This document shows positions 23,101 to 54,500 of a stretch of 64,000 nt of DNA, piece after piece. The stretch's first letter is position 1. Every line of letters starts with the position of its first letter. Origin of the DNA: Streptomyces sp. 35G-GA-8 (GTDB lineage: Bacteria > Actinomycetota > Actinomycetes > Streptomycetales > Streptomycetaceae); NCBI RefSeq assembly GCF_023534745.1, contig NZ_JAMHJQ010000010.1, positions 341,620 to 405,619 of the forward strand, given 5' to 3'. Below the pieces are notes generated by a model. It had not been told where the DNA came from, did not search any database, and worked only from the letters and a program-made list of their open reading frames with translations. A program made the translations under genes and the position numbers.

Positions 23101-26100
23101 CGGCGAGATCGTCATCCGCCAATTGCTCCTGCGAGACCGGTCGGATCACCAGCGAGTCGATCGTGGCCACCGGGGCGCCCGCCCCGTCCGCGACCGTCAA
23201 CGCCACCCGGTCCGCCCCGGAGGGGGTCAACCGTACCCGCAGCAGCTCCGCGCCTGAGGCGTGCAGTCGCACGCCCGACCACGCGAACGGCAACCGACCT
23301 ACGCCGTCGGCGTCGTCGGCCAGGCCGATGGCGTGCAGCGCCGCGTCCAGCAGCGCCGGGTGGAGACCGAATCCGTCGGCTCCTACGCCCTCGGGCAGCG
23401 CGACCTCGGCGAACACCTCGCCACCGTGTCGCCATGCCGCGCGCAACCCCTGGAACACCGGTCCGTAGCCGAACCCGCCGTCGGCCATGTGCTCGTAGAA
23501 CCCGGCCAGGTCCACGGCCTCGGCACCGGCGGGCGGCCACTCGGTCAGGGAAGCCCCCGCAGAGCGCCCGCCTGCCCGCAGCACACCGATGGCGTGCCGG
23601 GTCCACGAACGGCCGTCATCGGTGTCACCCACGCTGGAGTGAAGGGTCAGCTCACGCCGGCCCGATCCGTCCTCCGCACCGACCCACACCTGCACGCGCA
23701 CCGTGCCGCTCCTGGGCAGGACGAGCGGCGCCTCAAGCGTCAGCTCCTCGACCAGGTCGCAGCCGACCTGGTCACCCGCGCGGATCGCCAGTTCAAGGAA
23801 CGCCGTGCCGGGCAGCAGGATCGAGTCGAGTACCGCGTGATCGGCCAGCCAGGGGTGGGTCTGGGCCGACAGACGGCCGGTGAGCAGCACACCGTCCGTG
23901 CCACCGAGGGCGACGGTCGCGCCCAGCAACGGGTGCTCGGCCGCACCGAGCCCGGCCGCCGTGACATTACCCATCGCGGGCCGCACGATGGGCCAGTAGC
24001 GCTCGCGCTGGAACGCGTAGGTGGGCAGGTCCACTTGTCGAGTGCCGCTCCCCGCGAAGAAGGGCTCCCAGTCCACCCGGACACCACGTACGTGCAGCTG
24101 TCCCGCGGCCGTCGTGGCGGCCACGGCCTCCGGGCGATCCGCCCGCAGCGCCGGTACGAAGACCGCGTCGGACGCGGACTCCTGGCCCAGCGCCGACAGC
24201 GTCCCGCCGGGCCCGACCTCCACGAACGTCGCCACACCCTCGGCCACCAGCGTCTCGACGGCGTCCGCGAATCGCACCGACTCCCGCACATGCCGCACCC
24301 AGTAGTCAGGCGAACCCAACTCCTCGGCCGTCGCCCGCACACCGGTCAGTGTCGACACGATCGGGATCGTCGGCGCCTCGAACGACACGCCCCCCAGCGC
24401 CGCGCGGAACTCATCGAGCATCGGGTCCATCAACGGCGAGTGGAACGCGTGGCTGACACGGAGCCGGGTCACCTTACGTCCCGCCTCGCGCCACCGCTCC
24501 GCGACCACCTCTACGTCGTCGGCAGCACCGGAGATCACCACCGAGTGCGGGCCGTTGACCGCCGCGATGCCGACGGTGTCGGGCAGTTCGGGTTCGACTT
24601 CGGCCTCGGTCGCCTGGATCGCCACCATCGCACCGCCCTCGGGCAGCGCCTGCATCAACGCACCACGCGCCGACACCACCTTGACCGCATCGGCCAACGA
24701 CCACACACCCGCCACATGCGCAGCCGCCAGCTCACCGATCGAATGACCCGCCAGCATGTCCGGCCGGACACCCCACGACTCCAACAGCCGGAACAACGCC
24801 ACCTCGACCGCGAACAACGCCGGCTGCGTCACCCCCGTCTCATTCAGCGCCTCGGCATCCTCACCGAACAGCACCTCACGCACCGCAGGGGCGAACTCGC
24901 CAAGCACCGTGTCCAGGGCCTCCGCGAACACCGGGAAACGCGCGGACAGTTCACGCCCCATCCCCAGCCGCTGCGACCCCTGCCCCGAGAACAGGAAACC
25001 CACCTGCCCGGGATCCTCGACACCTCCAGTGACCACGGCCCCGGTCGCCTGCCCCTCGGCCACCGCCGCCAAAGCAGCCAGGAATTCGGACCGGTCCCCG
25101 GCGACCACCACCGCACGGTGCTCCAGCACCGCCCGCGAAGACACCAGCGCACGACCCACATCCGCCACCGTCAACTCAGCGTCGTCGTCGACGAAGGACC
25201 CGAGTCGCGCGGCCTGCTCCCGTAACGCCTCGGAGGTCCGGGCCGACAGCACCCACGGCACCAGGCCGAGGTCGTCGCGCACAGACTCCGGGGTCCCCTC
25301 CCGCTCCTCCACGGGAGCCTGCTCGAAGATGACGTGCGCGTTCGTACCGCTCACACCGAACGCCGATACGCCGGCCCGCCACGGCCGCCCCGTCTCCGGC
25401 CACGGCCGATTCTCCGCCAGCAGCTCGACGGCGCCCGCCGACCAGTCCACGTGCGACGACGGCTCGGTGACATGCAGCGTCCGCGGCAGCACACCGTGCC
25501 GCAGCGCCATCACCATCTTGATCACACCAGCCACACCGGCCGCGGCCTGGGTGTGACCGATGTTCGACTTCACCGAACCCAGCCACAGCGGCTCACCGGA
25601 GCGATCCCGCCCGTAGGTGGCCAGCAGCGCCTGCGCCTCGATCGGGTCACCCAGCGTCGTACCCGTGCCATGCGCCTCCACCGCGTCCACCTCGGACGGA
25701 GCGAGACCCGCACTGGCGAGCGCCTGGCGGATGACCCGCTGCTGCGACGGACCGTTCGGCGCGGTCAGACCGTTCGACGCGCCGTCCTGGTTCACGGCGG
25801 AGCCGCGCATCACCGCCAGCACCTGGTGACCGTTCCGCCGCGCGTCCGACAGCCGCTCAAGCAGCAGCATGCCGACGCCTTCGCCCCACCCGGTACCGTC
25901 CGCGCTGTCGGAGAACGCCTTGCAGCGCCCGTCCTCCGCCAGTCCGCGCTGGCGGCTGAAGTCGATGAACACACCCGGCGTCGACATCACTGTCACACCA
26001 CCGGCCAGCGCCATCGAGCACTCCCCGGAGCGCAGCGCCTGGCTCGCCCAGTGCAGCGCCACCAGCGACGAGGAGCAGGCCGTGTCCACCGTGACCGCGG

Positions 26101-29100
26101 GACCCTCAAGGCCGAACGTGTAGGACAGCCGGCCGGAGATGACACTCGCCGCGCTGCCCGTGCCGACGTACCCCTCCACCCCCTCCAGGCTGTCCGGCGC
26201 GGCCATGAGCAGCGTCGGGTAATCCTGGCCGTTGGTGCCGACGAACACGCCTGCCTGGCTGCCCCGCAGTGAGTTCGGGTCGATGCCCGCCCGCTCGAAC
26301 GCCTCCCAGGAGGTCTCCAGCAGCAGCCGCTGCTGCGGGTCCATCGCCAACGCCTCACGCGGCGAGATCCCGAAGAACGCGGGGTCGAACTCCCCGGCGC
26401 GGTCGAGGAAGGCACCCATGCGGGTGTACGACGTGCCGGTACTCGCCGGGTCCGGGTCGTACAGCGCGTCCAGGTCCCAGCCGCGGTCGGCCGGGAACTC
26501 CACCACGGCGTCCCCGCCGCCGACCAGCAGTCGCCACAGGTCCTCCGGCGAGTCCACCCCGCCGGGGAACCGGCAGCTCATGCCGACGATCGCGATCGGC
26601 TCGTCGACGGCGACGGCTGTGTGCGCGGTCGCGGTCAGGACGGGTGCGCCCGCGAGTTCCGCGTCGAGGAACGCCGCCAGCGCCGCGGGGGTCGGGTAGT
26701 CGAAGACCAGCGTCGTGGGCAGGCGCAGCTCGGTGACCGCGTTGAGGAGGTTGCGCAGCTCGACAGCGGTCAGCGAGTCGAAGCCGAGTTCCCTGAACGC
26801 CCGGTCGGGTGCGATGGCGTGCGCGGAGCTGTGGCCCAGCACCACGGCGACGTGGCCGAGCACGAGGTCCAGCAGTGCCTTCTCCCGCTCCGCGGCGGTC
26901 ATCGCGGCCAGCGAGTGCGCGAACGCGGACTCGGCGACGGAGCCGGCGTCGGCGGTCCTGCGCACCGTGCCGCGCACCAGGCCACGCAGGATGTGCGCCA
27001 CGGGGTGGGTACGCGCCTGCCGCTGCAACGCGGGCAGGTCAAGAGGCGCCGGCGCCAGCAGGGCACGCCCGGTCGAGCCCGCCGCGTCGAACAGCGCGAG
27101 CCCCTCGGCCGTACGGAGGGGGAGCAGGCCGCCCCGGCTCATTCGCTTCAGGTCGGCGTCGTCGAGCTGGCCGGTCATCCCGCTGGCCTCGGCCCACAGG
27201 CCCCACGCCAGCGACGTGGCGGGCAGCCCGGCGGCCCGGCGGTGCTGGGCGAGCGCGTCCAGGAATGTGTTCGCCGCCGAGTAGTTGCCCTGTCCAGGGG
27301 CGCCGAGGAGGCCCGCGACCGACGAGAACAGCACAAACGCCGAGAGGTCCAGGTCCTGCGTCAACTCGTGCAGATTCCACGCCGCGTCGACCTTCGGCCG
27401 GAACACGGTGTCGATCCGCTCCGGCGTCAGCGAGCCGATCGTTCCGTCGTCGAGCACACCGGCGGTGTGGACGACAGCGGAGACCTCGTGCTCGGCCAGC
27501 AGGCTCGCGACGGCCTCCCGGTCGGCCACGTCACAGGCCACCACGTCAACCTCGGCCCCCAGAGCGACCAGTTCGTCACGCAGTTCCCCGGCGCCCTCGG
27601 CCGCCGCACCACGTCGGCTCGCCAGCAGCAGGCTCCGCACTCCCCGCGCCGCGACCAGGTGCCGCGCGACCAGGGCTCCCAGTGTGCCCGTCGCACCCGT
27701 GACCAGCACCGCACCCGAACCGAAACCGGGGTCGTCCACCACGGACCGCGGAACCCTGGCCAGCCGTGGAGCGGTGACGGCACCCGAGCGCACCGCCACC
27801 TGCGACTCCCCGGTGGCCAACGCGGCGGGCAGCACATCGAGCGAGGCCGCGTCGTCGTCCAGGTCCACCAGGACGATCCGGTCCGGGTTCTCCAGCTGGG
27901 CCGACCGCACCAGACCCCACACCGCCGCTTGCGCGATGTCGCGCACATGCTCGTCGGACGAGGCGGCGACGGCGCCTCCGGTCACCACGACCAGCCGGGC
28001 CGCGTCGAACCGTTCATCCGTCAGCCACCTCTGCACCGCGTTCAGCGCCCAGTGCGCCGCCTCATGCGCGGCGGACACCGGACCGGACGCGGACGTGACC
28101 GGACACGACATGGCCACGAAGTCGGACCGCGGCTGCGTCAGGGTCTCCAGGTCGGTCCACTCGACCGTCGGGGCGTCGTCGTCGGAGAGCGGGACCGGCA
28201 CCCAATCGACACCGAACAGCGCGTTGCCGCCATCCCCACCGGCGAGCTGGTCCAGCGACACCGGGCGCAGCACCAGCGAGTCCACGGTCGCGACCGGAGC
28301 ACCCGCCCCGTCCGCCACGGTCAACGACACCTCGTCCGCCCCGGTGGGCGCCAAGCGCACTCGCAGCACCGTCGCGCCCGAGGCGTGCAGCCGCACGCCC
28401 GACCACGAGTACGGAAGGCGCCCGATCCCGTCGGCTTCACCGGCCAGGTCCAGGGCGTGCAGCGCGGCGTCCAGCAGCGCCGGGTGCAGGCCGAAACCCT
28501 CCACGCCCACACCGTCCGGCAGTACGACCTCGGCGAACACCTCGTCCTCGCGCCGCCACACGGCCCGTAGCCCCTGGAAGACCGGCCCGTAGCCGATACC
28601 GGCATCGGCGGCGCGGTCGTAGAGCCCGTCCAGGTCGACGACTTTGGCGCTCGCGGGCGGCCACTCCACGAGGGAAGTCCCGGTGGAGCGCCCGACCCCG
28701 CGCAGCACACCGGTGGCGTGCCGTGTCCACGGCCGATCGTCGTCGGTGTCGCCCGCACTGGAATAGACGGTCAGCTCACGCCTGCCCGACTCGTCCTCGG
28801 CGCCGACCCATACCTGCACCCGGACGCCGCCGCGCTCGGGCACCACCAGCGGCGCCTCCAGCGTCAGTTCCTCCACCAGGTCACACCCGACCTGGTCACC
28901 CGCCCGCACCGCGAGCTCGACAAACGCCGCACCTGGCAGCAGAACCGAACCCTGGACCACATAGTCGGCCAGCCACGGGTGGGTCTGCACCGACAGGCGG
29001 CCGGTGAGCAGCACACCATCCGTGCCCCCGACCGTGACAGCCGCGCCCAGCAGCGGGTGGTCGGCCGAGCCGAGCCCGGCCGCCGTCACATCACCGACCG

Positions 29101-31828
29101 CGGGCAACGCGTCCAGCCAGTAGCGCTCGTGCTGGAACGCGTATGTCGGCAGGTCAACCCGCCGGGCGCCACGACCGGCGAAGAAGGGCTCCCAGTCCAC
29201 CCGGACACCACGTACATGCAGTTGTCCGGCGGCCGTTGTGGCGGCCAGGGCCTCCGGCCGATCACCGCGCGCCATCGGCACGAACGTCGCGTCGGGCGCG
29301 GACTCCTGGCCCAGCGCGGACAGCGTCCCGCCGGGCCCGACCTCGACGAACGTCGCCACACCCTCGGCGACCAGCGTCTCGACGGCGTCGGCGAACCGCA
29401 CCGACTCGCGCACATGCCGCACCCAGTACTCCGGCGAGGCCAGCTCCTCAGCCGTCGCCAACCGGCCCGTCAGCGTCGACACGACCGGCATCGCCGGCGC
29501 CCCGTAGGACACGCCCTCCAGTACCCGGCGGAACTCGTCCAGCATCGGGTCCATCAACGGCGAGTGGAACGCGTGACTCACCCGCAGACGAGACACCTTC
29601 CGCCCCGCCTCGCGCCACCGCTCCGCGACCGCCTCCACATCGGCGGCCACACCCGAAACCACCACCGAGCTCGGACCGTTCACCGCCGCGATGCCCACAG
29701 TGTCAGGCAGGTCCGGCGCAACCTCCGCCTCGGTCGCCTGGATCGCGACCATCGCACCGCCCTCGGGCAGCGCCTGCATCAACGCACCCCGCGCCGACAC
29801 CACCCTGACCGCATCGGCCAACGACCACACACCCGCCACATGCGCCGCCGCCAGCTCACCGATCGAATGACCCGCCAGCATGTCCGGCCGGACACCCCAC
29901 GACTCCAACAGCCGGAACAACGCCACCTCGACCGCGAACAACGCCGGCTGCGTCACCCCCGTCTCATTCAGCGCCTCGGCATCCTCGCCGAACAGCACCT
30001 CACGCACCGCAGGGTCGAACTCGCCCAGCACCTCGTCCAGGGCCTCCGCGAACACCGGGAAACTCTCGGACAGTTCACGCCCCATTCCGAGCCGCTGCGA
30101 CCCCTGACCCGAGAACAGGAAACCCACCTGCCCGGGGTCGTCGGCGACTCCCGTGACCACGGCGCCGGTCGCCCGCCCCTCGGCCACCGCCGCCAAGGCA
30201 TCCAGGAACTCGGACCGTTCGGCGGCGACCACCACCGCACGGTGCTCCAGCACCGCCCGCGATGTCGCGAGCGAGTAACCCACATCGACAAGGGACTGAT
30301 CGCCCACGGAGGACAGGAGCCGCTCGGCCTGACCACGCAGCGCGGCCTCGTCACGCGCCGACAGCACCCACGGCATCAGCCCGTCGCGCGGCGCCGGTCC
30401 GTCGCCCACCGGCTCCGGGGCTTCCTCCCGCTCCACCACGGGCGCCTGCTCGACGATGACATGCGCGTTCGTCCCGCTCACACCGAACGACGACACACCG
30501 GCACGCCACGGCCGGCCGGTCTCCGGCCACGGCCGGGTCTCCGCCAGCAGCTCCACCGCACCCGCCGACCAGTCGACGTGCGACGACGGTTTGTCCACGT
30601 GCAGCGTCTTGGGCAGCACACCGTGCCGCATCGCCAGCACCATCTTGATCACACCGGCCACACCCGCGGCGGCCTGCGTGTGACCGACGTTCGACTTCAG
30701 CGCCCCCAGCCACAGCGGCCGGTCGGCGGGCCTGCCCTGGCCGTACGTCGCCAGCAGCGCCTGGGCCTCGATCGGGTCACCCAGCGTCGTACCCGTGCCG
30801 TGCCCCTCGACGGCGTCCACATCGGACGGTACGAGGCCCGAGTGGGCCAGCGCGGCCCGGATCACCCGCTGCTGCGAGGGGCCGTTCGGCGCGGTGAGAC
30901 CGTTCGACGCACCGTCCTGGTTCACCGCCGAACCCCGCACCACCGCCAGCACCGGATGCCCGTTGCGCTGCGCGTCCGACAGCCGCTCCAGCAGGAGCAG
31001 ACCGGCTCCCTCGCCCCACCCGGTGCCGTCAGCGGCGTCGGCGAAGGGCTTGCAGCGGCCGTCCATCGCCAGCCCGCGCTGGCGGCTGAACTCGATGAAC
31101 GTGTCCGGTGTCGCCATCACGGTGACGCCGCCCGCGACGGCGAGCCCGCACTCGCTGTGCCGCAGCGCGTGTACCGCGAGATGCAGGGCGACCAGGGACG
31201 ACGAACAGGCGGTGTCGATGGTCAGCGCGGGGCCTTCCAAGCCGAGCACGTAGGAGATGCGGCCGGACACGACGCTGGCCGCGTTGCCGGTGAGGAAGTA
31301 CCCCTCGTAGCCGTCCGGCACGCCGCCCTTGGCCAAGCGCGCCAGGTAGCCCTGGCCGTTGGTGCCGATGAAGACACCGGTCCTGCTGCCCCGCACCGAG
31401 TGCGGATCGATGCCCGCCTGCTCGAACACCTCCCATGACGTCTCCAGCAGCAGCCGCTGCTGCGGATCCATCGCGGCGGCCTCGCGTGGCGAGATACCGA
31501 AGAACGCCGGGTCGAACTGGTCGACGTCGTGCAGGAAGCCGCCTTCGCGGGTGTAGCTGGTCCCCTGCTGATCGGGGTTCTCGTCGTACAGCCCCTCCAG
31601 GTCCCAGCCACGGTTGGTGGGGAACCCGGAGACGGCGTCCCGGCCGTCCGCGAGGAGGTGCCACAGATCCTCCGGCGAGCGCACACCGCCGGGGAACCGG
31701 CAGCTCATGCCGACGATCGCGATCGGCTCGACCTCGCGCTCCTCGGCCTCGCGCAGCTTGCCGCGCATCTCCTGCAGGTCCACTGTGGCCCGCCGGAGGT
31801 AGTCGAGGTACTTCTCCTCGTTCGACAT
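11153..31828 (-). CDS. Type I modular PKS, gene C, four modules
   Basis: Complete PKS of 6,891 residues. I chose the ATG at 31828 because GAAGGG lies 9 nt upstream and the protein then begins [11 protein letters not shown], parallel to the start of gene B; an in-frame ATG at 31855 would add nine residues and leave a 4-nt gap to gene B. Approximate residues: C1 KS 34-459, AT 565-905, DH 924-1190, KR 1369-1544, ACP Ser1685; C2 KS 1742-2169, AT 2274-2614, DH 2631-2902, KR 3077-3250, ACP Ser3395; C3 KS 3456-3879, AT 3984-4320, DH 4339-4604, KR 4787-4957, ACP Ser5086; C4 KS 5147-5571, AT 5671-6009, DH 6027-6294, KR 6469-6644, ACP Ser6771. All ATs are malonyl-type and all KRs have LDD. The C1 DH has Tyr956 for His; C2 to C4 keep His (2664, 4373, 6059). 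The TAG stop is formed at the border of a 179-bp inverted-repeat element, which separates this gene from gene D. Confidence 0.97.
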   Translation of the reverse strand: MSNEEKYLDYLRRATVDLQEMRGKLREAEEREVEPIAIVGMSCRFPGGVRSPEDLWHLLADGRDAVSGFPTNRGWDLEGLYDENPDQQGTSYTREGGFLHDVDQFDPAFFGISPREAAAMDPQQRLLLETSWEVFEQAGIDPHSVRGSRTGVFIGTNGQGYLARLAKGGVPDGYEGYFLTGNAASVVSGRISYVLGLEGPALTIDTACSSSLVALHLAVHALRHSECGLAVAGGVTVMATPDTFIEFSRQRGLAMDGRCKPFADAADGTGWGEGAGLLLLERLSDAQRNGHPVLAVVRGSAVNQDGASNGLTAPNGPSQQRVIRAALAHSGLVPSDVDAVEGHGTGTTLGDPIEAQALLATYGQGRPADRPLWLGALKSNVGHTQAAAGVAGVIKMVLAMRHGVLPKTLHVDKPSSHVDWSAGAVELLAETRPWPETGRPWRAGVSSFGVSGTNAHVIVEQAPVVEREEAPEPVGDGPAPRDGLMPWVLSARDEAALRGQAERLLSSVGDQSLVDVGYSLATSRAVLEHRAVVVAAERSEFLDALAAVAEGRATGAVVTGVADDPGQVGFLFSGQGSQRLGMGRELSESFPVFAEALDEVLGEFDPAVREVLFGEDAEALNETGVTQPALFAVEVALFRLLESWGVRPDMLAGHSIGELAAAHVAGVWSLADAVRVVSARGALMQALPEGGAMVAIQATEAEVAPDLPDTVGIAAVNGPSSVVVSGVAADVEAVAERWREAGRKVSRLRVSHAFHSPLMDPMLDEFRRVLEGVSYGAPAMPVVSTLTGRLATAEELASPEYWVRHVRESVRFADAVETLVAEGVATFVEVGPGGTLSALGQESAPDATFVPMARGDRPEALAATTAAGQLHVRGVRVDWEPFFAGRGARRVDLPTYAFQHERYWLDALPAVGDVTAAGLGSADHPLLGAAVTVGGTDGVLLTGRLSVQTHPWLADYVVQGSVLLPGAAFVELAVRAGDQVGCDLVEELTLEAPLVVPERGGVRVQVWVGAEDESGRRELTVYSSAGDTDDDRPWTRHATGVLRGVGRSTGTSLVEWPPASAKVVDLDGLYDRAADAGIGYGPVFQGLRAVWRREDEVFAEVVLPDGVGVEGFGLHPALLDAALHALDLAGEADGIGRLPYSWSGVRLHASGATVLRVRLAPTGADEVSLTVADGAGAPVATVDSLVLRPVSLDQLAGGDGGNALFGVDWVPVPLSDDDAPTVEWTDLETLTQPRSDFVAMSCPVTSASGPVSAAHEAAHWALNAVQRWLTDERFDAARLVVVTGGAVAASSDEHVRDIAQAAVWGLVRSAQLENPDRIVLVDLDDDAASLDVLPAALATGESQVAVRSGAVTAPRLARVPRSVVDDPGFGSGAVLVTGATGTLGALVARHLVAARGVRSLLLASRRGAAAEGAGELRDELVALGAEVDVVACDVADREAVASLLAEHEVSAVVHTAGVLDDGTIGSLTPERIDTVFRPKVDAAWNLHELTQDLDLSAFVLFSSVAGLLGAPGQGNYSAANTFLDALAQHRRAAGLPATSLAWGLWAEASGMTGQLDDADLKRMSRGGLLPLRTAEGLALFDAAGSTGRALLAPAPLDLPALQRQARTHPVAHILRGLVRGTVRRTADAGSVAESAFAHSLAAMTAAEREKALLDLVLGHVAVVLGHSSAHAIAPDRAFRELGFDSLTAVELRNLLNAVTELRLPTTLVFDYPTPAALAAFLDAELAGAPVLTATAHTAVAVDEPIAIVGMSCRFPGGVDSPEDLWRLLVGGGDAVVEFPADRGWDLDALYDPDPASTGTSYTRMGAFLDRAGEFDPAFFGISPREALAMDPQQRLLLETSWEAFERAGIDPNSLRGSQAGVFVGTNGQDYPTLLMAAPDSLEGVEGYVGTGSAASVISGRLSYTFGLEGPAVTVDTACSSSLVALHWASQALRSGECSMALAGGVTVMSTPGVFIDFSRQRGLAEDGRCKAFSDSADGTGWGEGVGMLLLERLSDARRNGHQVLAVMRGSAVNQDGASNGLTAPNGPSQQRVIRQALASAGLAPSEVDAVEAHGTGTTLGDPIEAQALLATYGRDRSGEPLWLGSVKSNIGHTQAAAGVAGVIKMVMALRHGVLPRTLHVTEPSSHVDWSAGAVELLAENRPWPETGRPWRAGVSAFGVSGTNAHVIFEQAPVEEREGTPESVRDDLGLVPWVLSARTSEALREQAARLGSFVDDDAELTVADVGRALVSSRAVLEHRAVVVAGDRSEFLAALAAVAEGQATGAVVTGGVEDPGQVGFLFSGQGSQRLGMGRELSARFPVFAEALDTVLGEFAPAVREVLFGEDAEALNETGVTQPALFAVEVALFRLLESWGVRPDMLAGHSIGELAAAHVAGVWSLADAVKVVSARGALMQALPEGGAMVAIQATEAEVEPELPDTVGIAAVNGPHSVVISGAADDVEVVAERWREAGRKVTRLRVSHAFHSPLMDPMLDEFRAALGGVSFEAPTIPIVSTLTGVRATAEELGSPDYWVRHVRESVRFADAVETLVAEGVATFVEVGPGGTLSALGQESASDAVFVPALRADRPEAVAATTAAGQLHVRGVRVDWEPFFAGSGTRQVDLPTYAFQRERYWPIVRPAMGNVTAAGLGAAEHPLLGATVALGGTDGVLLTGRLSAQTHPWLADHAVLDSILLPGTAFLELAIRAGDQVGCDLVEELTLEAPLVLPRSGTVRVQVWVGAEDGSGRRELTLHSSVGDTDDGRSWTRHAIGVLRAGGRSAGASLTEWPPAGAEAVDLAGFYEHMADGGFGYGPVFQGLRAAWRHGGEVFAEVALPEGVGADGFGLHPALLDAALHAIGLADDADGVGRLPFAWSGVRLHASGAELLRVRLTPSGADRVALTVADGAGAPVATIDSLVIRPVSQEQLADDDLADALFGVDWVPVALPDGDLPTTEWTELETLTPSVELPDFVVLTRPIMSASHPVSSAHEAAHWALDAVQTWLTDERFDAARLVVVTGGAVAVSDDEDVRDVAQAAVWGLVRSAQSENPDRIVLVDLDDEVASLDALPSALATGEPQLAVRSGAVSVPRLARVRRSVVDDPGFGSGAVLVTGATGTLGGLVARHLVVERGVRSLLLVSRRGAAAEGAGELRDELVAQGAEVVFAACDVADREAVAALLAEHRVTAVVHTAGVLDDGTIGSLTSERIDTVFRPKVDAAWNLHELTRDLDLSAFVLFSSASGVFGGPGQGNYAAANTFLDALAQHRRFAGLPATSLAWGLWAEASGMSGQLDEADVKRMSRGGLIPLRTAQGLALFDAAGSTGRAVLAPVPLDLPALHRQARSHPVALVLRGLVRGTARRAVERAAVAGSALAESLVGLTDAEREKVLLDLVLGHVAMVLGHSSAHAIAPDRAFRELGFDSLSAVELRNNLNAVTELRLPATLVFDYPTPEAVAAFLGTELAGSPVVTVATARAVATVTDEPIAIVGMSCRYPGGVNSPEDLWQLVLNGVDAIGEFPGNRGWDVERLYHPDPEHMGTSYTREGGFLYDADQFDPAFFGISPREALAMDPQQRLLLETSWEAFERAGIAPESVRGSATGVFAGLMYHDYAARLRSVPEDVEGYLGTGASGSVASGRVAYVLGLEGPAVTVDTACSSSLVALHMAVQALRSGECDMALAGGVAVMATAGTFVDFSRQRGLAADGRCKSFSDSADGTGWGEGVGMLLVERLSDARRNGHQVLAVVRGSAINQDGASNGLTAPNGPSQQRVIRQALASAGLTPSEVDAVEAHGTGTTLGDPIEAQALLATYGQDRAGEPLWLGSIKSNTGHTQAAAGVGGIIKMVMALRHGVLPPTLHADEPTSQVDWSAGDVELLTEARPWPETGRLRRAGVSSFGVSGTNAHTIIEHAPGEDRLPVPVPVPVPVDGVAPWVLSGRSVEALREQASRLRERVAGEPGIGVLDVAYSLTATRSAFDHRAVVVADDREALLDGLAALAEERTFPGLVTGSVAVGGVGFLFSGQGSQRLGMGRELSERFPVFAEALDAVLDEFGPAVREVLFGEDAEALNQTGVTQPALFAVEVALFRLLESWGIRPTMLAGHSIGELAAAHVAGVWSPADAARVVSARGALMQALPEGGAMVAIQASEAEVAPDLPDTVGIAAVNGPHSVVISGVAADVETVAERWRETGRKVTRLRVSHAFHSPLMDPMLDEFRAVLEGVSFEAPTIPIVSTLTGAQATAEELGSPDYWVRHVRESVRFADAVETLVAEGAVTFVEIGPGGTLSALGQESAPEAMFVPALRGDRPEESALISAVARMSTRGVRVDWEAFFAGRGARRVDLPTYAFQHQRYWLDAGVSAGDLDAAGLGSADHPLLSAVVDTADSDGRLFTGRLSLESHPWLADHAIQGSVLLPGTAFAELAIRAGDQLGCGLVEELTLEVPLVLPERGGVRVQVRVGVPDESGRRPVTVYARDDDAELWVRHASGVLASGGADEPSVDVGVWPPAGAETVDLNGFYDRMADGGFGYGPVFQGLRAAWRSGDEVFAEVALPEDVGADGFGLHPALLDAALHAIGLMGDSDGPGKLPFSWSGMRLHASGATVLRVRLAPAGSDGVALAVADGAGAPVATIDSLVLRPVSATLSRQGWESLFRLDWVTASASTGSAGSAPEFAAEFADWAAVRAALDAGESLPDNVVVRCSESRDVAAVRPEVLAALELVQGWLADDRCAASRLVLVTRGAVAVGREDDVPDLAAAAVWGLVRTAQSENPDRFVLVDIDDEDGWRPALATGEPQAVVRDGRVFVARLARVRPEAGTDQAFGPDSSVLVTGASGALGGLVARHLVGGHGVGRLVLASRRGQVGGLYDELVGLGAEVTVAACDVADRDAVAALLAEHPVTAVVHTAGVLDDGTIGSLTPDQVDAVFRPKVDAAWHLHELTRDLDLSAFVLFSSVAGTLGGPGQGNYAAANTFLDALAQHRRTQGLPATSLAWGLWADGMGARVAQSASTGLSAEEGVALFDAAVCGTDPVVVPMRLDPKAVRELPLVPPVFSGLVRTTSRRAAGSGADPVAALRNRLAPLAGAERDRILLDLVRTQAAAVLGHSGPEAVASGQAFTELGFDSLTAVDLRNRLGAATGLRLPATLVFDYPTPTALAAFVGAEFAGAPVVPATTGTAVAVAVTDEPIAIVGMSCRYPGDVRSPEDLWRLVADGAEGITLFPTERGWDTDELYDPSGERVGSSYTREGGFLHDADLFDPAFFGISPREALAMDPQHRLLLETSWVAFERAGIDPRSLRGSATGVFAGVMYHDYASQLHGVPKSVEGYLGTGNAGSVASGRVSYTFGLEGPAMTVDTACSSSLVALHLAAQALRSGECSLALAGGTTVMSTPSAFIDFSRQQGLSPDGRCRSFSDDANGTGWGEGVGMLVLERLSDAERNGHQVLAVIRGSAVNQDGASNGLTAPNGPSQQRVIRQALASAGLSPSDVDAVEAHGTGTTLGDPIEAQALLATYGRDRAGEPLWLGSLKSNIGHTQAAAGVGGVIKMVMAMRHGVLPKTLHVGERSRNVDWSAGAVELLTEARPWPETDRPRRAGVSSFGFSGTNAHVIIEATPDVDAPRVPEAEAPLGPWLVSGRTESALRDQAVRLRDHLTARPGLDPADIARALATSRADFEHRLAVVGRDVTDLVTGLSDIVEGRLAAGSLRGVADEHRVGFLFSGQGSQRLGMGRELSERFPVFADALDAVLGEFGPEVREVLFGEDAEALNETGVTQPALFAVEVALFRLLESWGVRPDVLAGHSIGELAAAHVAGVWSLADAVKVVSARGALMQALPEGGAMAAIQASEAEVAPDLPDTVGIAAVNGPNSVVVSGVAADVEVVAERWREAGRKTTRLRVSHAFHSPLMEPMLNEFRAVLEGVSFEAPTIPIVSTLTGAQVTAEELGSPEYWVRHVRESVRFADAVVATGADVLVEIGPGGVLSALGQESLPDAAFVPVLRGDRTEDGALMTALAELHVRGVHVDWAAYFAGSGARRVDLPTYAFQYQRFWPDTSVRPATDATGLGLGSADHPLLGAAVAPADEDTVLFTGRLSRRTHPWLADHAIQGSVLLPGTAFLELAVRAGDQVGCDLVEELTLEAPLVLAENGSVRVQVRVGVPDESGRRPVTVHARDDDGDLWVRHASGVLASGGADVPSADVGVWPPAGARAVDLDGLYDRMADGGFGYGPVFQGLRAAWRSGDEVFAEVALPEGVGVDGFGLHPALLDAALHAIGLMGDADAPGRLPFSWSGARLHASGATALRVRLAPAGSDGVALAVADGAGAPVATIDSLVLRPVSAGSLGSARRHESLFRLDWVTASASAGGAGSVAEFADWAAVRSALDAGESLPENVVVRCAGSRDVAAVRREVLAVLELVRGWLADDRCAASRLVLVTRGAVAVGAGEDVPDLAAAAVWGLVRTARSENPDRFVLVDIDDEDGWKPAIAGTEPELALRAGGLFVPRLVRAGAVESEGPDFGVGPVLVTGASGMLGGLVARHLVVRHGVRRLVLASRRGQVGALHDELVGLGAEVVVAACDVADRDAVAALLAEHPVTAVVHTAGVLDDGTIGSLTPDQVDTVFRPKVDAAWHLHELTRDLDLSAFVLFSSAAGTLGNPGQANYAAANAYLDALARHRRTQGLPATSLAWGLWAGEDGMGARMAGTGALGLSTEEGLELFDAVAVGVDPVVVPMRLDLRAIRELPVVPPLFSGLVRTTTRRAADTGTDPAAALLDRLAALPKTERTSALVEVVCTHVAAVLALPGPGAVDERRAFTELGFDSLTAVELRNRLGAATGLRLPATLIFDYPTPLDLVGLLSEGLVVDEPGGVAPLLAELSRIEASLASIERGDDEDDRIGARLSALLAVWRDSRADAAAEASDDLDDATDDQVFELLGKEFGIS
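11405..16390 (-). other. Module C4: KS-AT-DH-KR-ACP, malonyl, alkene-forming
   Basis: KS about 15118-16390, Cys codon 15872-15874. AT about 13805-14818, GHSIG and HAFHS. DH about 12950-13750 with canonical [10 protein letters not shown], His codon 13652-13654, and the [10 protein letters not shown] Asp. KR about 11900-12425, LDD B-type, FSSAAG and YAAAN intact. ACP Ser codon 11516-11518. Expected product: a trans double bond. Confidence 0.95.
16450..21465 (-). other. Module C3: KS-AT-DH-KR-ACP, malonyl, alkene-forming
   Basis: KS about 20195-21465, Cys codon 20948-20950. The KS-AT linker contains a Pro-Val repeat encoded by a hexanucleotide microsatellite (20143-20172). AT about 18870-19880, GHSIG and HAFHS. 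DH about 18020-18815 has the canonical [10 protein letters not shown] with His codon 18710-18712. KR about 16960-17470, LDD B-type and intact. ACP Ser codon 16571-16573. Expected product: a trans double bond. Confidence 0.95.
20143..20172. repeat. Hexanucleotide microsatellite (ccggaa)x5 inside gene C
   Basis: Five perfect tandem copies of ccggaa encode a Pro-Val run ([13 protein letters not shown]) in the KS-AT linker of module C3. No other module in the window has this linker. The repeat unit is a multiple of three, so slippage would change linker length without a frameshift. Confidence 0.95.
21525..26605 (-). other. Module C2: KS-AT-DH-KR-ACP, malonyl, first predicted alkene
   Basis: KS about 25325-26605, Cys codon 26075-26077. 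AT about 23990-25010, GHSIG and HAFHS. DH about 23125-23937 keeps His (codon 23837-23839) and Pro, but the motif is [10 protein letters not shown], so the usual Gly is Asp. KR about 22080-22600, LDD B-type, all catalytic residues present. ACP Ser codon 21644-21646 in [10 protein letters not shown]. Probably forms the first of five conjugated double bonds, with some doubt from the Gly to Asp change. Confidence 0.92.
22722..22900. repeat. 179-bp exact repeat, copy in module C2
   Basis: Identical base for base to 37831-38009 (offset 15,109). It encodes part of the KR N-terminal (structural) half. The bases immediately outside differ (c/t at 22901 and 38010). Sharing synonymous positions over this length indicates recent copying or gene conversion. 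Confidence 0.9.
26655..31729 (-). other. Module C1: KS-AT-DH(Tyr)-KR-ACP, malonyl
   Basis: KS about 30455-31729, Cys codon 31205-31207. AT about 29115-30135 with GHSIG and HAFHS. DH about 28260-29060 reads [14 protein letters not shown]; the Tyr codon 28961-28963 is TAT, whereas the other DH Tyr codons in the window are TAC. KR about 27200-27725, LDD B-type, with FSSVAG and YSAAN. ACP Ser codon 26774-26776. Expected product: a hydroxyl at the carbon that borders the predicted polyene. Confidence 0.93.
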
Positions 31829-31837
31829 GTGTTCCGA

Positions 31838-31843
31838 CCCTTC
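31838..31843 (-). promoter_or_regulatory. Ribosome-binding site that fixes the gene C start
   Basis: The coding strand reads GAAGGG, 9 nt before ATG 31828. It lies inside the codons that would be translated from the alternative ATG at 31855, and so favours the shorter N-terminus. Confidence 0.7.
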
Positions 31844-31859
31844 AGGCGAGTTCATTGGC

Positions 31860-51461
<19,602 letters not shown>

Positions 51462-51472
51462 ATGCTTGCTAA

Positions 51473-51479
51473 CCCCTCT
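51473..51479 (-). promoter_or_regulatory. Ribosome-binding site of gene B, next to a small hairpin
   Basis: The coding strand reads AGAGGGG, 11 nt before ATG 51461. A perfect 5-bp stem with a 4-nt loop (CTCTT-TACC-AAGAG, 51476-51489) overlaps the first part of the site and could mildly occlude it. Otherwise the 42-nt A-B gap contains nothing recognisable. Confidence 0.65.
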
Positions 51480-51503
51480 TGGTAAAGAGTCGGGACCCGC
51501 GGA

Positions 51504-54500
51504 TCAGGAGTTGCCGAGTTCCTCGTCGATGATGTCGAACACGTCGTCCAGCGTTGCCTTGTTCAGGTCGTCCACGGCGGCCTCGGGCTCCTTGTCGTCC
51601 CAGGTGGACAGGAGCGACCGGAGCCTCAGCCGGATGTCCCCGACCAGCGCGTCGTCCGGGTCGAGCTTGGAGATGGTGATCGTCAGCTTGTTCAGCTCGC
51701 TGAGCGCCGCGGCGGCCGGCGAGCCTTGGCCGGCGAACAGCGTCGTCCGCAGGTGGGCCGCGAGCGCAGCCGGATTCGGGTGGTCGAACACCAGGGTGGC
51801 GGGCAGTCGGGTGTCGACCTCGGTGTCGAGCCTGTTGCGGAGTTCCACGGCGGTGAGCGAGTCGAACCCGAGCTCCTTGAACGCCCGGTCCGCCTCGACG
51901 GTCTCCGGTCCCGCGAAGCCGAGCACGGCCGCGGTGTGGGTGCGGACGAGGTGCACCAGCGCCCGGTCCTGCTCCGCCTCGGTGAGGCCCGCGAGCCGCT
52001 GGGCGAGCGGTACCGCGCCGGAGCCGTGGCCGGACCGGGCGATGCGGCGGGCGGGCGTGGGCACCAGACCCCGCAGTAGTGGCCGCACCTGCTCCGGGTG
52101 GGCTCGCAGTGCGGACAGGTCGATCGCGGCGGGCACCGCGGTCGCGGCGCCGGTCGCGCGTGCCGCGTCGAACAGCGCCATGCCGTCCTCGGAGGACAGC
52201 GGGAGCATGCCGCCCCTCGCCATCCGCTGTACGTCGGCCTCATCGAGGTGGCCGGTGATGCCGCTGGCCTCGGCCCACAGGCCCCACGCCAGCGATGTCG
52301 CGGGCAGCCCGGCTGCCCGGCGGTGCTGCGCGAGCGCGTCCAGGAACGTGTTCGCCGCGGCGTAGTTGCCCTGGCCTGGGCTGCCCAGCACACCGGCGAT
52401 GGCGGAGAACAGCACGAACGCCGTGAGGTCCGTGCCCGAGGTCAGTTCATGCAGGTGCAGCGCGGCGTCGGCCTTGGGGCGGAACACCGTGTCGATGTGT
52501 TCCGGGGTCAGCGACTCGACCGTGCCGTCGTCGAGCACGCCGGCGGTGTGTACGACAGCGGTCACGGGGTGCTCGGACAGCAGCGCGGCGACCGCCTCGC
52601 GGTCGCTCACGTCGCACGCCGCGGCCGTGACACGCGCGCCCAGTTCCTCCAGTTCCCGGCACAGCTCCCGCGCGCCAGGCGTGGCGGCGCCGCGCCTGCC
52701 GGTCAGTACCAGGTCCTGGACTCCGTGGTGGGTGACGAGGTGGCGCGCCGTCAGCCCGCCGAGCGTGCCGAAACCACCGGTGATCAGGACCGTGCCGTCG
52801 GGGCCGAACGCCACCGGTCCGGGCGCGTCGGCCGGGGTGGCGAGCTGTGCCAGCCTGGCCACCGAGGCGGCGCCGTTCCTGACCGTGACCTGCGGCTCCC
52901 CGGTTGCCACGGCCGCGGGCAGCCTGCGCGGCGACTTCTCGTGTTCGTCCACGTCGACCAGTACGAACCGCGCCGGGTGCTCCGACTGCGCCGACCGCAC
53001 CAGGCCCCACACGGGGGCGCGTACCAGGTCCGGGACGTCCTCGTCCCGCCCGGCCGCGACCGCGCCGCTCGTCACGAGCACGAGCCGCGACTCGGAGAGC
53101 CTGTCGTCCGCGAGCCACTTCTGGAGCAGGTCGAGGGTGCGGCGCGTCGCCTCCCGGGGCGTCGTCGCGCCCTCGCCGGGCGTCACGGCCACACACCGGG
53201 GCACGGGCGCGCCGCCATCGACGGCGGCCAGCAGGGCGGCCAGGTCGTCGTGCTCGTCGACCGGTTCACCCGCCGCGGTGAGCGCGTGGGCAAGCCGGGC
53301 GGTGTCGCCGCCGAGCACCGCCCACGTACCGGTGTGGGGAGCGGCGTCCGGCATCGGAACCCACTTCACCTCGAACAGCGAGTCGCGGTGGGCGGATCGC
53401 GCGAGGTTGAGCTGATCGGCGGAGACGGGCCGCAGGCTCAGCTCGTCGACAGCGGCGACCGGCTCGCCGTAACCGTCGGCGACCAGCACCGCCACGGCGT
53501 CCACGCCGACCGGCGTCAACCGGACCCGAAGCGCTGTCGCGCCGGTCGCCAACAGCCGCACCCCGGCCCACGAGAAGGGAAGCCCGTCCGAACCCACTCC
53601 GAGCCCGATGACGTGCAGCGCGGCGTCCAGGAGAGCGGGGTGCAGGCCGAAGCCCTCGGCCGCGAGGCCGTCGGGCAGCACCACCTCGGCGAACACCTCG
53701 TCACCCTTGCGCCAGGCCGCGCGCAGCCCCTGGAACGCCGGGCCGTGGTCGAGGCCGGAGGCGGCGAGAGTGGCGTAGTGGCCGTCCAGTTCGACCGGCT
53801 CGGCCTCGCTCGGCGGCCAGACGACGAGGTCGTCGGTGACGGGTGCCGCCTCGGCCGCGAGGGTGCCGGTGGCGTGGCGGGTCCAGCCACCGCCCTCGTC
53901 CCCTCGGGAATCCACGGTGAACGCCCGCCTGCCCGACGCGTCAGGCCCGTCGAGGCTGAGCCGCACCTGGACGCCGTCCCGCTCGGGCAGCACCAGGGGC
54001 GTGCCCAGCACCAGGTCGTCCAGGGACGCGCAGCCGACGTGGTCGCCGGCGCGCAGCGCGAGGTCGAGGTAGGCCGCACCGGGGAGCACAGCGGCGCCCA
54101 GGACGCGGTAGTCGGTGAGCCAGGGGTGGGTGCGCGGGGACAGCCTGCCGCTGAACACGAGGCCCTCGGAGTCGGCGAGTTCGGTGACGGCGCTGAGCAG
54201 GGGGTGGTCCACCCGCCCCAGACCGGCCGAGGTCACATCGCCGGTCGCGGTGTGCGTCGTCGTGGGCCAGAAGCGTTCGCGCTGGAACGGGTACGTCGGC
54301 AGGCCGGCCCAGCGCGCACCGGAGAGCTCCCACTCCACCTGGCCGCCGCGCACGAGCAGTGTGCTCGCCGAGGTCATCAGCCGGGCGAGGCTCCCGTCCC
54401 CGCGCCGCGACGAGCCGACCACCACACCGTCTCCACCGACCAGTTCGCCCAGCCCGGCCACCAGCACCGGATGCGGGCTCACCTCGACGAAGGCCTTGAA

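Noticed and set aside
31829-31855. Upstream in-frame ATG at 31855 as the gene C start
   Set aside because: It would add nine residues not seen in the other docking heads and lies only 4 nt after the gene B stop, while 31828 has GAAGGG at 9 nt. Kept only as an alternative.
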